NCBI RefSeq assembly: GCF_008974285.1
Contig: NZ_BKZV01000005.1
Location: 248,001-312,000, forward strand
Length of the DNA stretch: 64,000 nt
DNA from: Thermogemmatispora aurantia
Lineage (GTDB): Bacteria; Chloroflexota; Ktedonobacteria; Ktedonobacterales; Ktedonobacteraceae
Direction of reading: 5' to 3'
Shown here piece after piece: positions 24,939 to 33,938 of this stretch. How positions within the stretch are numbered: the first letter of the stretch is position 1; each line of letters begins with the position of its first letter. A program made the translations under genes and the position numbers. A model generated the notes under the pieces. It was not told the DNA's origin, did no database searches, and saw only the letters and a program-made list of their open reading frames with translations.

Positions 24939-26435
24939 ATGGCTATGTTTGAAAGTCTCTCAAAGCGCCTTGAAGGTATCTTCAGCGGGCTGAGTGGCAA
25001 GGGGAAACTGACCGAGGCCGACGTCAACGAGGCCATGCGTGAGGTGCGCCTGGCCCTGCTGGAAGCGGATGTCAACCTGCGCGTTGTGCGCCAGTTTGTC
25101 GAGCGCGTGCGGGCCAAAGCCATTGGAGCCGAGGTCTTGGGGAGCTTCTCGCCGGCTCAGCAAGTGCTGCAGATCGTGCATGAAGAACTCATAGACATGC
25201 TGGGTGGCGAAGGGAGTCAGAACCGGCTGGACCTGGGAGGCCCGCCACCCAATGTCATCATGCTGGTTGGGTTGCAAGGCTCAGGCAAGACTACCACTGC
25301 GGCGAAGCTGGCCAACTATCTGCGCAAGGAGGGCCAGCGTCCGCTACTCGTGGCCGCCGACATGTATCGGCCAGCGGCTGTGCGCCAGCTCCAGACGCTG
25401 GGCAAGCAGCTCTCGATTCCTGTTTACGCTGAGCCGATGGGAGCCAACCCAGTCGACATCTGCGTCCATGCTGTTGACTACGCTCGCGAGCAGGCTGCCT
25501 CTGTCGTTATTCTGGATACTGCCGGGCGTCTCAACATAGACGAGCAAATGATGCAGGAGGTCATCGCCATTCGCAAGCGCGTGCAGCCGCGCGAGGTGCT
25601 CCTCGTCGCCGACGCTATGACTGGTCAGGAGGCGGTACGCGTGGCCAGCGACTTCAACCAGGCCGTGGCTCTAACGGGGATGATTCTGACCAAGATGGAT
25701 GGCGATGCTCGTGGTGGCGCAGCGCTCTCGATCCGGGCGGTCACGGGAGTGCCTGTGAAGTTCCTGGGCGTCGGAGAAAAGACGGATGCTCTGGAGCCGT
25801 TTTATCCCGACCGTTTGGCCTCGCGTATACTGGGAATGGGCGATGTCCTGACCCTCATCGAGCGGGCGCAGGAAGCCATTGATCAGCAGGAGGCGCTCCA
25901 GACGCAGGCCCGCCTGCAGCAGGGGCAGTTTGATCTGGAGGACTTCCTCAAGGCGATGCGCCAGCTCAAGCGCATGGGGCCGCTGCGCTCCATTCTGGAG
26001 ATGTTACCTGGCTTTAACAAGCTGGCCGCCCTGCCCGAGATGGATGAGGCCTTGGAGGGCGATCCTCTGAAGCATATCGAGGCGATCATTCTCTCGATGA
26101 CTCCCGAAGAGAGGCACAATCCAGATATTATTAATGGCAGCCGACGCCGGCGCATTGCACGCGGCAGCGGCACCAGCGTGCAGGAGATCAATCAGCTCCT
26201 CACCCAGTTCAATGAGACGCGCGCCATGCTGCGCCAACTCGCCAGCGGCAAAGGTCCCTGGGCCCGCTTGCTGCGCCAGTACGCCAGCGATGGTGGCGGC
26301 CTGGCGACTGGCCTGCCCGGTATGCCAGCCGCTCCGAGCCTGCCTCAGTTGAACAGCGGAGAGCCTAAGAAGACCGGCAAGGCTGCCCGTAAAGAACGAA
26401 AAAAGCAAAAGGCCAAGCAGAAAAAGAGGAGGTAA
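24939..26435 (+). CDS. ffh: Signal recognition particle protein Ffh
   Basis: 498 residues. N-domain helices, then the GTPase: G1 GLQGSGKTTTAAKLA (about residue 110), DTAGRLN, TKMDGDARGGAALS. The C-terminal M domain is Met-rich near LKRMGPLRSILEMLPG and has the basic SRRRRIARGSG helix for SRP RNA binding, ending in a Lys/Arg-rich tail. It binds signal sequences of nascent proteins and delivers ribosomes to FtsY. ATG 24939 follows GAGAGAGGAAC. A TATAAT lies at 24889-24894, but without a good -35. Confidence 0.97.
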   Translation: MAMFESLSKRLEGIFSGLSGKGKLTEADVNEAMREVRLALLEADVNLRVVRQFVERVRAKAIGAEVLGSFSPAQQVLQIVHEELIDMLGGEGSQNRLDLGGPPPNVIMLVGLQGSGKTTTAAKLANYLRKEGQRPLLVAADMYRPAAVRQLQTLGKQLSIPVYAEPMGANPVDICVHAVDYAREQAASVVILDTAGRLNIDEQMMQEVIAIRKRVQPREVLLVADAMTGQEAVRVASDFNQAVALTGMILTKMDGDARGGAALSIRAVTGVPVKFLGVGEKTDALEPFYPDRLASRILGMGDVLTLIERAQEAIDQQEALQTQARLQQGQFDLEDFLKAMRQLKRMGPLRSILEMLPGFNKLAALPEMDEALEGDPLKHIEAIILSMTPEERHNPDIINGSRRRRIARGSGTSVQEINQLLTQFNETRAMLRQLASGKGPWARLLRQYASDGGGLATGLPGMPAAPSLPQLNSGEPKKTGKAARKERKKQKAKQKKRR

Positions 26436-26440
26436 TCCCC

Positions 26441-28147
26441 ATGCCGGCCAGACCTCAGCCCCGCGCTCGCCCGCCCGCGCCTGCTGCGCTGCTCTTGCTG
26501 AGTCTGATGCTGCTCTTACTGCTCATGAGCGCCTGCGGCGGCGATTCCCAGGCCCGCCAGCAGGCCAGCCAGAGCAAAGATCAGCTCGATCAGCTGCTGC
26601 GCTACGCGCTCTCTATTGGTGTGCCTGCTACGCTACTGCAACCGATTCAAAAGCAGGAGACGACTCTCAGCAGTGGCTCCCCTCCGTTTTCCCCATTCGA
26701 CGATCGGCCAGTCACCACCTACTATACTCATTTGACCAATCAATACAAGCATTTGCAAGAACAAACTAAACAAGTCATTAATACGACTACTGAGCAATTT
26801 CAGGCGCGGGTCCAGCAGGATATGCAGAATTTTCAAGATGCTTTGACGGCGCGCCGCGTCGATGGTTTTGGCAACCTGCAATTTTTTACGCAGCAATATC
26901 AACGTGATCAGAATCTGATGGCAACTGCGCGCTATCCGCGGGATTATGCTGCTATCAGTAATGAGGCCCAGACCAACACCCAGGCTTTAGATCTGATGAA
27001 AGCGACGCATGATCGTCTGACGGCCTTGCAGAGTACGATCAAGCAGCTCCAGAAGGCTAACATTGATGTAACGGCCATGCAGGCCCAATATCAAGATGAT
27101 GTGCAGACCTTCAACCAGGCCGTCAAGCCCACGGATTTTCAGCATTTGCAGAACCTGATTAATGCCCAATACGAGCTAGCGGTGGTCAATTCTATTCAGG
27201 CCGTACCCTATGTTGGCAGCGCCAAGCTGAATATGTTTAAGGCTCAGCTCGACGATCTGAAGAAGTATGGCGTTGATGCCAGTAGCTATCAGCAGCGCTA
27301 CAATGCTGACAAGGCGGCAATGGAGAAGGCCACGACCCTGGAGCAGTATCTGGCGGTCTCGCGTCAGATCGATGCCGACATGGCCGCCATGTATCCCGAT
27401 CTCGTCCGCGGAGAAGCCTACTGGCTGGTGAATGAGATCGATCGCCAGGCTCGTAGCTGGGGCCAAGCCAATCTCTATCATGATAAATTTGATGGGAACA
27501 ATTACATCCTCGATGCTGGCTATACCCTTGACGGTATTGGTTACTGGCTCAATCGAGAGCTGAGCTGGACCTATACCACGGAGGACTACCAGGCGGTAGT
27601 CGATGAGGAGCAGAACGAGCTATTCAATCTCCATATGATGGAGCAGAACTACAACGACCACACGCCATATAACAAGGTCCACCAGACCGACCTGCAAATC
27701 CTCGATCACTATCACTTGCGCAGTTCTCAGGTACTGATGGTCTCCTTCACCGAGCAGGCCATGCGCGTCTACGATCACGGTAAGCTGGTCAACGCCTTCC
27801 AGGTCACCACAGGTCGGGTCGAGCGTCCGGCCCTGCCCGGCGTCTGGCCGACGCAGAACCGTGAATCGCCGACGGAATTCAAGTCGAGCGATCCTCCGGG
27901 TTCCCCCTACTACTATCCTCCCACCCACATCAACTATGCCATCCTCTATCACTGGGGTGGGTTCTTCGTCCATGATGCCTGGTGGCGTGTCAACTTTGGG
28001 CCTGGCACTCAGTTCCCCCACTATGACAGTGGAGGCGACGAGAGCTTTGCAGGAAACGGCAGCCACGGCTGTGTAAACGTTCAGGAGGATCAGATGGCCT
28101 GGCTCTATGGCCACACTGACTGGAACACCGTGATCGTGATCTACTGA
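26441..28147 (+). CDS. Lipoprotein L,D-transpeptidase (YkuD domain)
   Basis: 568 residues starting 5 nt after the ffh stop, with GAGGAGGT overlapping the ffh end, so it should share the ffh transcript. A signal peptide ends in a lipobox (LLLLMSACGG). About 300 residues of Gln-rich helical, probably coiled-coil spacer follow. The C-terminal YkuD domain has the catalytic motif GSHGCVNV (Cys about residue 543) with an upstream His in HWGGFFVHD. L,D-transpeptidases make 3-3 peptidoglycan crosslinks or attach proteins to it. The long spacer would let the domain reach the wall from the membrane. The coupling to ffh is unusual. Confidence 0.88.
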   Translation: MPARPQPRARPPAPAALLLLSLMLLLLLMSACGGDSQARQQASQSKDQLDQLLRYALSIGVPATLLQPIQKQETTLSSGSPPFSPFDDRPVTTYYTHLTNQYKHLQEQTKQVINTTTEQFQARVQQDMQNFQDALTARRVDGFGNLQFFTQQYQRDQNLMATARYPRDYAAISNEAQTNTQALDLMKATHDRLTALQSTIKQLQKANIDVTAMQAQYQDDVQTFNQAVKPTDFQHLQNLINAQYELAVVNSIQAVPYVGSAKLNMFKAQLDDLKKYGVDASSYQQRYNADKAAMEKATTLEQYLAVSRQIDADMAAMYPDLVRGEAYWLVNEIDRQARSWGQANLYHDKFDGNNYILDAGYTLDGIGYWLNRELSWTYTTEDYQAVVDEEQNELFNLHMMEQNYNDHTPYNKVHQTDLQILDHYHLRSSQVLMVSFTEQAMRVYDHGKLVNAFQVTTGRVERPALPGVWPTQNRESPTEFKSSDPPGSPYYYPPTHINYAILYHWGGFFVHDAWWRVNFGPGTQFPHYDSGGDESFAGNGSHGCVNVQEDQMAWLYGHTDWNTVIVIY

Positions 28148-28182
28148 GCACCTGACCGTAATGGTTGCCGCGACAAGCGCAC

Positions 28183-28213
28183 GGGCGCTGCTCCCTCACA
28201 CAGAGCAGCGCCC
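28183..28213. terminator. Bidirectional terminator hairpin
   Basis: Perfect 11-bp stem GGGCGCTGCTC (28183-28193) and GAGCAGCGCCC (28203-28213), 9-nt loop, with flanking ACAAGC and GCTTTGT that can extend it. It sits between convergent genes. The T-tract is weak on both strands. Confidence 0.65.
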
Positions 28214-28294
28214 GCTTTGTGGGAGAGGAGGGCTGGCGCCTGGCCGGGCGGGGCGGAGAGCGTGATCGGCTGAGGAAGGTGGCAGGCCGGGCAG

Positions 28295-29827
28295 TCAGGC
28301 CACATCCTCGCCTTTGCTGTTCGGTACCAGCTCCTGGGGAGTGGACAAGGGAGGCAGCAGATCGGCAGGCACCCGTGGCAGGTGCAGGTAGAGATCTGCC
28401 CCACTCAGGGGACGACGCCAACTGCGGGCCGCACGCAGGTCCTGCAGAAAATCCCGTTGTAGATCAACGCCCAGGGCCTGCCAGAAGAGGCTGATGGCGC
28501 GTCGGGCGAAGGCCAGGGCGTTGCGCGGCTCAATACGGTCCAGGTCCTCGAAGAAAAAGGCGCAGCTGGTGAAACTGCACAGCAGGTAGTACTCGGCCTC
28601 CAACAGCAACAGGGCACGCCGACGTTTCTCAGCGAGGGCGGCTTTCCCCGTGAAACCAACGGGTCTGGCGAACTCCTCCCAGAAGCTTTCAGGCGAGCGC
28701 CAGCCATTGCGCAGAGCCAGATAGCCATTGCGGGCCGCCCAGGGGTCGCATAGCACCTCTGCTGCGAAGCGTTCAAAGAGTTGATCGCCGCGGGCAGCTA
28801 GACGGTTCAGGGCCTGGCGCAAGGCCCCTTTCCAGTCGCTGCGTCCTTCGGTACAGGCGCAGCCGCGGGCCCAGCGATCGATGCCATGAAAGCAGCTCCA
28901 GGATGTTGGCGTGCGTAGCGTCACCTCACGACGCGGTGGATGCAAGCGCAGATAGCGCTCCAGGGTACAGAGCTGGAAACCTGCCGCCTCAGCGCTATAG
29001 CGCACCAGGCGCGTCAGGAACTTATCGCGCCAGATCCAATGGTGGCCGTACAGCTCGCCGTCGGTGGCGATCACAATCAGCTGCGGCTCACCTCGCTCCA
29101 ATTTTTCCGGCACCAGATGAGAGGGCAAGATCGTCGAAGCAAAGTGGTCGGCGTTCACCGTCACGTTGCCGTCGAATGAGACTGCTCCTGAGAGCGGAGC
29201 ATGGTAGAAGAAGACCGTCATGCTGCGATTGGCGGGCAGGCGCACCAGATACGGCTCCGTCACATCCACCGGGGTGGCGGCTTGCCAGGGAGCCAGCACT
29301 GTAAAGGTGACGCCACAGCGCGCCAGCAGATCGAGCGTCTCCATATCCACCGCCGTCTCCGGCAGCCACATCCCTACAGCCTCGCGACCGTAGCGCTGGC
29401 GGAAATCCTGCAGGCCCCAGACGATCTGCGTATACTTATCGCGGCTATTGGCCAGGGGGAGGATCACATGATGGTAGGGATGAGCCAGGGCGTTGCCGCT
29501 GCCGTAGCGCAGGCGGTGTTGCCGGTCAGCCTCAATGATGGTCTGATGAACGCCAGGATAATGATCGGCCAGCCAGGAGGCCAGCGTTGGCCCCAGATCA
29601 TAGCTGATCAGCTCGAAATTGCCGGCCTCGGCATTGGGGCGGTAACATTCCGCCGTAATCTTCTCATTGAAATTGGCAAAGGGAGCGGCTTCGGCCTCGG
29701 CGGGAATAGCGCCAGTGAAAGGGTCCTCGCGCGGGGGCTGGTAGAAGTGCCCGTGGAGGCAGAGGAAGAGAGGCGCAGCGCCGGGCGTTGCAGTCTCGCT
29801 CACCGCTTGCTGTTCAAGCATAGACAA
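28295..29827 (-). CDS. Glycoside hydrolase family 57 protein
   Basis: 510 residues with the GH57 barrel: N-terminal HGHFYQPPRED and NEKITAECYRPN, the nucleophile Glu in GMWLPETAVD (about residue 160), and the acid Asp in IATDGELYGHH (about residue 260), followed by HGIDRW and helical C-terminal bundles. These N-terminal motifs match the subgroup carrying DUF3536, but the protein is shorter than those of about 800 residues. It probably acts on alpha-glucans in the cytoplasm (no signal peptide), for example in glycogen metabolism; the exact specificity is not readable. The gene is monocistronic with a structured region upstream. Confidence 0.82.
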   Translation of the reverse strand: MSMLEQQAVSETATPGAAPLFLCLHGHFYQPPREDPFTGAIPAEAEAAPFANFNEKITAECYRPNAEAGNFELISYDLGPTLASWLADHYPGVHQTIIEADRQHRLRYGSGNALAHPYHHVILPLANSRDKYTQIVWGLQDFRQRYGREAVGMWLPETAVDMETLDLLARCGVTFTVLAPWQAATPVDVTEPYLVRLPANRSMTVFFYHAPLSGAVSFDGNVTVNADHFASTILPSHLVPEKLERGEPQLIVIATDGELYGHHWIWRDKFLTRLVRYSAEAAGFQLCTLERYLRLHPPRREVTLRTPTSWSCFHGIDRWARGCACTEGRSDWKGALRQALNRLAARGDQLFERFAAEVLCDPWAARNGYLALRNGWRSPESFWEEFARPVGFTGKAALAEKRRRALLLLEAEYYLLCSFTSCAFFFEDLDRIEPRNALAFARRAISLFWQALGVDLQRDFLQDLRAARSWRRPLSGADLYLHLPRVPADLLPPLSTPQELVPNSKGEDVA

Positions 29828-29890
29828 ATGAACCTTCTCACCTGCTCACAGAGTTAGCTGCTGCGCAACCAACCCCGGCCTCTACCTGCG

Positions 29891-29958
29891 GCGCTTCTCT
29901 CTGCGCACAACTCAGCCAACCTGTGGCATATAAGATATACGCACGCAGAGAGAAGCGC
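29891..29958. repeat. Inverted repeat with 15-bp perfect arms
   Basis: GCGCTTCTCTCTGCG (29891-29905) and its exact reverse complement (29944-29958) are separated by 38 nt that contain an AT-rich ATATAAGATATAC. It lies 64 nt upstream of the GH57 start and beyond the end of the HNH gene. It may be a terminator for the latter, a leader structure for the former, or a protein site. No T-tract follows either arm. Confidence 0.6.
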
Positions 29959-30082
29959 GTTCCACTCAGCGTATCGCAGCAGCCGTAACCCAGCTGACCC
30001 TGGCCCAGCTATAGCTGTCGCTGGCTAGCGTGTCTGTCGTCGCGCAGGGTCGGTGGCCCGGTGGCCCGGTAGCTTGCCCGGC

Positions 30083-30613
30083 TCAGGCCGAGCGCGACTG
30101 CGTACTCATCAAGAACTCCTCGTAAGCCTGACGGAGCTTCGGGTAACGCAGCAGAAAGACGCCGGCGTACTCCTGCGTTAGCGGACGAGGCTGGCGGATC
30201 AGACGCATATTGGCCTCTTTAAGGAGGCGATTGCCCTTCTTGCTATTGCAGGCTTTGCAGGAAGTCACCAGGTTTTCCCAGGTGCTCTTGCCGCCACGCG
30301 AGCGCGGGATCACATGGTCGAGCGTTAGCTCGCGGGTCCGCTTGCCGCAGTACTGACAGGTTTCCTCGTCGCGCAGGAAGATATTGGCGCGCGTGGGCTG
30401 GAGGGCGACGCGCGGAACACGGACGTTGGCGAGCAATTGCACGATCACGGGCCGCTCGTGGTCGAGGCGGCGGGCCTGAATATTCTCCTCAATAGCCTTG
30501 CGAACCTCGTCGTCCAGGAAAGTCACCTTTTTCTTCGACAGCAGGACGACCAGACGACGCTCTGAGATGACCGAGAGAGGCTGAAAGGAAGAGTTCAGAA
30601 CTAAGACAGGCAT
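30083..30613 (-). CDS. HNH endonuclease domain protein
   Basis: 176 residues from ATG 30613 (GGAAGGAAAG upstream; the frame continues to 30712 without support). The N-terminal half (VLVLNSSFQPLSVISERR) is the DNA-associated region seen in small bacterial HNH proteins. The HNH motif is CQYCGKRTRELTLDHVIPRS, followed by GGKSTWENLVTSC and CNSKKGN, giving four zinc-binding cysteines in two CxxC pairs. These genes are common, conserved and not obviously part of a mobile element; the natural role is unknown. tRNA-Pro lies 460 nt away on the same strand. Confidence 0.85.
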   Translation of the reverse strand: MPVLVLNSSFQPLSVISERRLVVLLSKKKVTFLDDEVRKAIEENIQARRLDHERPVIVQLLANVRVPRVALQPTRANIFLRDEETCQYCGKRTRELTLDHVIPRSRGGKSTWENLVTSCKACNSKKGNRLLKEANMRLIRQPRPLTQEYAGVFLLRYPKLRQAYEEFLMSTQSRSA

Positions 30614-31072
30614 GAATGGCTTTCCTTCCTCTCTGTCAGAGCTGAACCACCGGGCAGACAGCGAGGAGGAAGCCGAACTGGGGCTAGAGGAGGAGAGAGG
30701 CCGGGGCCTCACCTCTCGTCAGCTTCTCATCGCCGCCTGCGTTGCTCACCGATTGGCCAGGGAGACGGGCGTTGACATTGCACGATCAGGCAGGGGTTGG
30801 ACAGACCACCGATCTGAGCGCTGAGGAGCTGGTGAACCGCCAGTGAGCTGCTGAGAAGTGGATAGAGGGTGTGAGAAGCCGAGACTCTATCCATCATACC
30901 TTCTACTTTGCTCAAGCGGTGCTGCACCGTAATCCAATGCTCCCTGCTCCAGCGGATCGGACCGGTAGTCGAGCCTGACCTAACCTCAGCCGACCGTCAA
31001 GCTAGCCGGCTGGTGGGCCGGCCAGGTAACAAACCAACGAGAGATGAGCTCCAGGAAGAGAAAGTGCCAACT
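30614..31072. other. Intergenic region, about 460 nt
   Basis: Between the HNH gene and tRNA-Pro, both on the minus strand. I see no gene. GCCGGCTGGTGGGCCGGC near 31005 is GC-rich and self-complementary but lacks a T-tract. Confidence 0.3.
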
Positions 31073-31148
31073 TGGTCGGGGTGAGAGGACTCGAACCTCC
31101 GACCTCAGCGTCCCGAACGCTGCGCGCTAGCCACTGCGCTACACCCCG
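31073..31148 (-). tRNA. tRNA-Pro (anticodon CGG)
   Basis: On the minus strand the acceptor CGGGGTG pairs with CACCCCG. The D arm is GCGC/GCGC, the anticodon arm CAGCG-TTCGGGA-CGCTG, and the T arm GGAGG-TTCGAGT-CCTCT. The discriminator A is followed by an encoded CCA (31073-31075). It reads CCG codons. Confidence 0.97.
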
Positions 31149-31450
31149 CTAAACCGACTCGTGCAAGTTCTTCGCCGGTCTCGCTCGTTTGCCCTGCTCA
31201 GTTATTCCCCTTCTGTGCAATCGATGAGGCGAAACGAACATCCTACGAGAACATCACCAGCTCAGGCTGAGCTGGTGGTGAGGCTGGGCGAAAACGTTGC
31301 GTTGCAGGCAGTCGCTACGCCTGTGGCTCTTGACGAGCGGCCTGCGGGCGCAGGCGTTCTCGCATGCCTCTTGTCGTTGCATAGTATAGCACAGGCGGTC
31401 TTGGCTTGGCAATAGGGTAGACGAGAGAAAAGGGAGAGGTTGCTGAGCTG
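31149..31450. other. Intergenic region, 302 nt
   Basis: Upstream of tRNA-Pro and downstream of the 124-residue gene. It contains the hairpin GCCTGC-GGG-GCAGGC-like sequence near 31345-31362, without a T-tract. The tRNA promoter must lie here; no clear pair seen. Confidence 0.3.
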
Positions 31451-31825
31451 TTAGCCGGGTGCGGCCTCACTGGAAGGGTCGCTGGCTGTCTCTGGCGTGC
31501 TCTCGCCAGACGCGGGAGCCGTGACCGCTGCTTCAGGCGGCTGAAGCTGGGCTTTCTCCTCGGCCTCCTCTATCAGGCTCCCGTCGGGTCGCTCATAGAT
31601 GGTCCCCTTGAGGGAGGAATAGCCGATGGTAAAGCCGCCGGGTACGTGGCGCAGCCGCTCCCAATAGACCGGGAAGTCGGCACGGCGGATGAACTCCTCG
31701 ATCTGACGGCGCACGTCGTTCTCGTCGATGGCATAAAATTGCTGGAGGTAAAGGGCGGAGTCGCCCCGGTTGTATTCAAAGAGCCAGAGGCTCTTCTTAA
31801 TGAGCTTCCCTTCTTCTTCCATCAT
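31451..31825 (-). CDS. Hypothetical protein with acidic tail
   Basis: 124 residues from ATG 31825 (an ATGATG pair with AAGGAG 4-7 nt upstream). The N-terminal 90 residues form a compact domain: KSLWLFEYNRGDSALYLQQFY, then IDENDVRRQIEEFI, then YSSLKGTIYERPDGS. The last 35 are Ala/Ser/Thr/Pro/Glu low complexity. No catalytic motif or membrane helix. I do not recognise the fold. The LWLFEY segment resembles one in the 62010 protein, which may be chance. Confidence 0.65.
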   Translation of the reverse strand: MMEEEGKLIKKSLWLFEYNRGDSALYLQQFYAIDENDVRRQIEEFIRRADFPVYWERLRHVPGGFTIGYSSLKGTIYERPDGSLIEEAEEKAQLQPPEAAVTAPASGESTPETASDPSSEAAPG

Positions 31826-32183
31826 CTAGCTCCTTGCTGTTCACTGTCTACTCCCCTTGCTGTGGAGTCCTCTCAGTCGCATTACAGCTCTCCCTCTATA
31901 GTAGCCGTTTTTCGCTCTTCTTTGAAGATAGGATTGATATCATGCCAATGGAATGATCGGTCGGTCTCGGCGGCCAGTTCTGGTGGCTTCCAGGCTGGTC
32001 GTAGCGTGTATCACTATGGCGGAGCAGCCTGGCGGCGGCGAGCCGCCACAGAGCGAGGTTGACGCTCTCCCGCCGGAAGTGCTAGAATATATCCTAGTGA
32101 GCAGGTCGGATTAAGAGTAACCTGCGTAGGAGCGATGAAAGCGAGGAATCAGCATTCCCCACGGGGCGAGAAAGGAGCGAGCC
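31826..32183. other. Intergenic region with the sufR promoter, 358 nt
   Basis: Divergent gap between the hypothetical gene and the Rrf2 gene. It holds the promoter and palindrome described separately (32059-32097). GGCGGCGGCGAGCCGCC near 32030 can fold. Confidence 0.5.
32059..32097 (+). promoter_or_regulatory. Promoter and palindromic operator of the Rrf2/SufR gene
   Basis: -35 TTGACG (32059-32064), 18-nt spacer, -10 TAGAAT (32083-32088). A 16-bp near-perfect palindrome, CTAGAATATATCCTAG (32082-32097, 14 of 16 positions symmetric), covers the -10. This placement would let a dimeric regulator block polymerase. The nearest candidate is the Rrf2 protein encoded 87 nt downstream. Confidence 0.65.
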
Positions 32184-32687
32184 ATGATTTTGAGAGTCTC
32201 CACAAAAGGCGAGTATGGTGTACGCCTCATGGTTGATCTGGCTCGCCACTACTACAGCTCGCGCCCGCGGTCATTGACCGATATTGCACAGGCCGAGCAG
32301 TTGTCTCTAGCGTACCTGGAGCAGCTGGTGAAGCTTCTACGCGAGGCTGAGCCGCCGCTGGTGGCCAGCACACGAGGGGCGCACGGCGGTTATCGGCTGA
32401 GCCGCCCGCCGGAGGAGATCACGATGGGGGAGATTGTGCGAGTCCTGGAGGGGCCGATTGCACCCATGATCTGTGCGACGGAGGGGGAGATGACGCAGAT
32501 CTGCAGTCTGCTTGACTCCTGCAAGACCAAGTTCCTCTGGGCCAGGGTACGCGATGCTGTTGCTCAGACGCTGGATTCGATCACTCTCGCCGATCTGGTG
32601 GGCGCCTCCGAGCAGGAGACGCAGAACGCTCCAACGCACTTTATCTCCATCTCGGACATCCGTGTGGCTCCGTCTTCGGCGCTGTGA
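32184..32687 (+). CDS. Rrf2-family regulator, SufR/IscR-like
   Basis: 167 residues. The winged helix-turn-helix (KGEYGVRLMVDLARHY ... LTDIAQAEQLSLAYLEQL) and the wing RGAHGGYRLSRPPEEITMGEIVRVLEG are textbook Rrf2. Three cysteines follow at C-x9-C-x5-C (CATEGEMTQIC ... C), the Fe-S ligand set of IscR-type proteins. It probably senses cluster supply through a labile 2Fe-2S cluster and controls the suf genes 435 nt downstream and itself. Start ATG 32184 has AAAGGAG upstream. Confidence 0.9.
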   Translation: MILRVSTKGEYGVRLMVDLARHYYSSRPRSLTDIAQAEQLSLAYLEQLVKLLREAEPPLVASTRGAHGGYRLSRPPEEITMGEIVRVLEGPIAPMICATEGEMTQICSLLDSCKTKFLWARVRDAVAQTLDSITLADLVGASEQETQNAPTHFISISDIRVAPSSAL

Positions 32688-33122
32688 GCTGGACTGAGCT
32701 GAGCCGAGACGGCTGGGGCCGGTGGGCCGGGGAGAGGCCGGTGGGGCCTGCCGATGGGGCGAGGGATGGTTGGGTTGGCGTTGGTTGGCTAAAGTAGTCG
32801 CAAAATGACCGCGAGGAGAGCTGAAGACTCGGCTCGATTCAAGGGCCGCGGCAGACTCCCGGTTTTAGGTATAGTGACATAGACAGGCAGACAGACTGAC
32901 AGGCTGATGAGCGAACAGCTCTTTGCTTTCCTGCTCAGCTCGGTATAGCACCCAGGCAGCCAGCCTGTCAACGACCTAACTAACCAGCTCGCTCCGCCTC
33001 TGTTTGCGGCTCTGTTCCGGTCCTGCCTGTGCAAGGCCGCAGAGGACGGGAAGCGATGGCTGTCAGGCTGAGGTAGTGTGTAATCGTATCTCAAGCTCTT
33101 CCAAGGAGGATGGTTTTCGCTA
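32688..33122. other. Intergenic region before sufC, 435 nt
   Basis: Between the Rrf2 gene and sufC on the same strand. A weak promoter candidate is TTTGCT (32922-32927), 16 nt, TATAGC (32944-32949). The CTAG palindrome of the Rrf2 promoter is not repeated here. No gene. Confidence 0.35.
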
Positions 33123-33938
33123 ATGGCTTCAGAATTGGTCATTAAGAATCTTCACGCCAGCATCGAGGGCAAACCCATTTTGCGTGGCGTCGACCTGGTG
33201 GTGCGTCAGGGCGAGGTTCATGCCCTGATGGGTCCCAATGGCTCCGGCAAGAGTACGCTCGCTAACGTCATTATGGGCAACCCCAAGTACGAGGTCACCG
33301 ACGGCGAAATCTGGTTTAAGGGGGAGAATATTCTCGAATATTCGCCGGATCGTCGTGCTCGCATGGGCCTCTTCCTGGCGTTCCAATATCCGATGGCAAT
33401 CCCAGGAGTGAGTGTGGCCAACTTCCTGCGCCGCGCGCTGGAGGCTGTACGCGAGGGACCCCGGCCCATTGGTGAGGAGAACCCCAGCGGCAGACCTGCC
33501 CCGCGCAAGACGATCCCTCCCTCTGAGTTCCGCAATCTGCTGCGCGAAAAGATGAAGCTGCTGAAGGTCGATAACAGCTTCATTAACCGCTCGATCAACG
33601 ATGGCTTCTCCGGCGGCGAGAAGAAGCGTGCAGAGATCCTGCAGATGGCCTTGCTGGAGCCGGAGATCGCCATGATGGATGAGACCGACTCGGGCCTCGA
33701 TATCGACGCCCTTAAGATCGTCTCCGATAGCGTCAATGCCCTCCGCGGTCCTAAACTGGGCCTGCTGGTGATTACGCACTATCAGCGCATCCTCAATTAC
33801 ATTGTACCTGACTTTGTGCATGTAATGTTCGACGGTCGTATTGTGCGCTCCGGCGGCAAAGAGCTGGCCCTGGAGCTGGAGGAGAGGGGTTACGAGTGGC
33901 TCCGTCCCGAGGGGAGCGAGGTGGCTGTCAATGACTGA
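33123..33938 (+). CDS. sufC: Fe-S cluster assembly ATPase SufC
   Basis: 271 residues; ABC-type ATPase with Walker [10 protein letters not shown] (about residue 38), Q-loop [11 protein letters not shown], signature FSGGEKKR, Walker [12 protein letters not shown] and the SufC-specific H-loop THYQRIL. It works in the cytoplasm on SufB/SufD to drive scaffold conformational changes. ATG 33123 follows AAGGAGGA. It overlaps the next gene by 8 nt, implying coupled synthesis. The insertion [16 protein letters not shown] after the Q-loop is a little longer than in E. coli. Confidence 0.97.
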   Translation: MASELVIKNLHASIEGKPILRGVDLVVRQGEVHALMGPNGSGKSTLANVIMGNPKYEVTDGEIWFKGENILEYSPDRRARMGLFLAFQYPMAIPGVSVANFLRRALEAVREGPRPIGEENPSGRPAPRKTIPPSEFRNLLREKMKLLKVDNSFINRSINDGFSGGEKKRAEILQMALLEPEIAMMDETDSGLDIDALKIVSDSVNALRGPKLGLLVITHYQRILNYIVPDFVHVMFDGRIVRSGGKELALELEERGYEWLRPEGSEVAVND

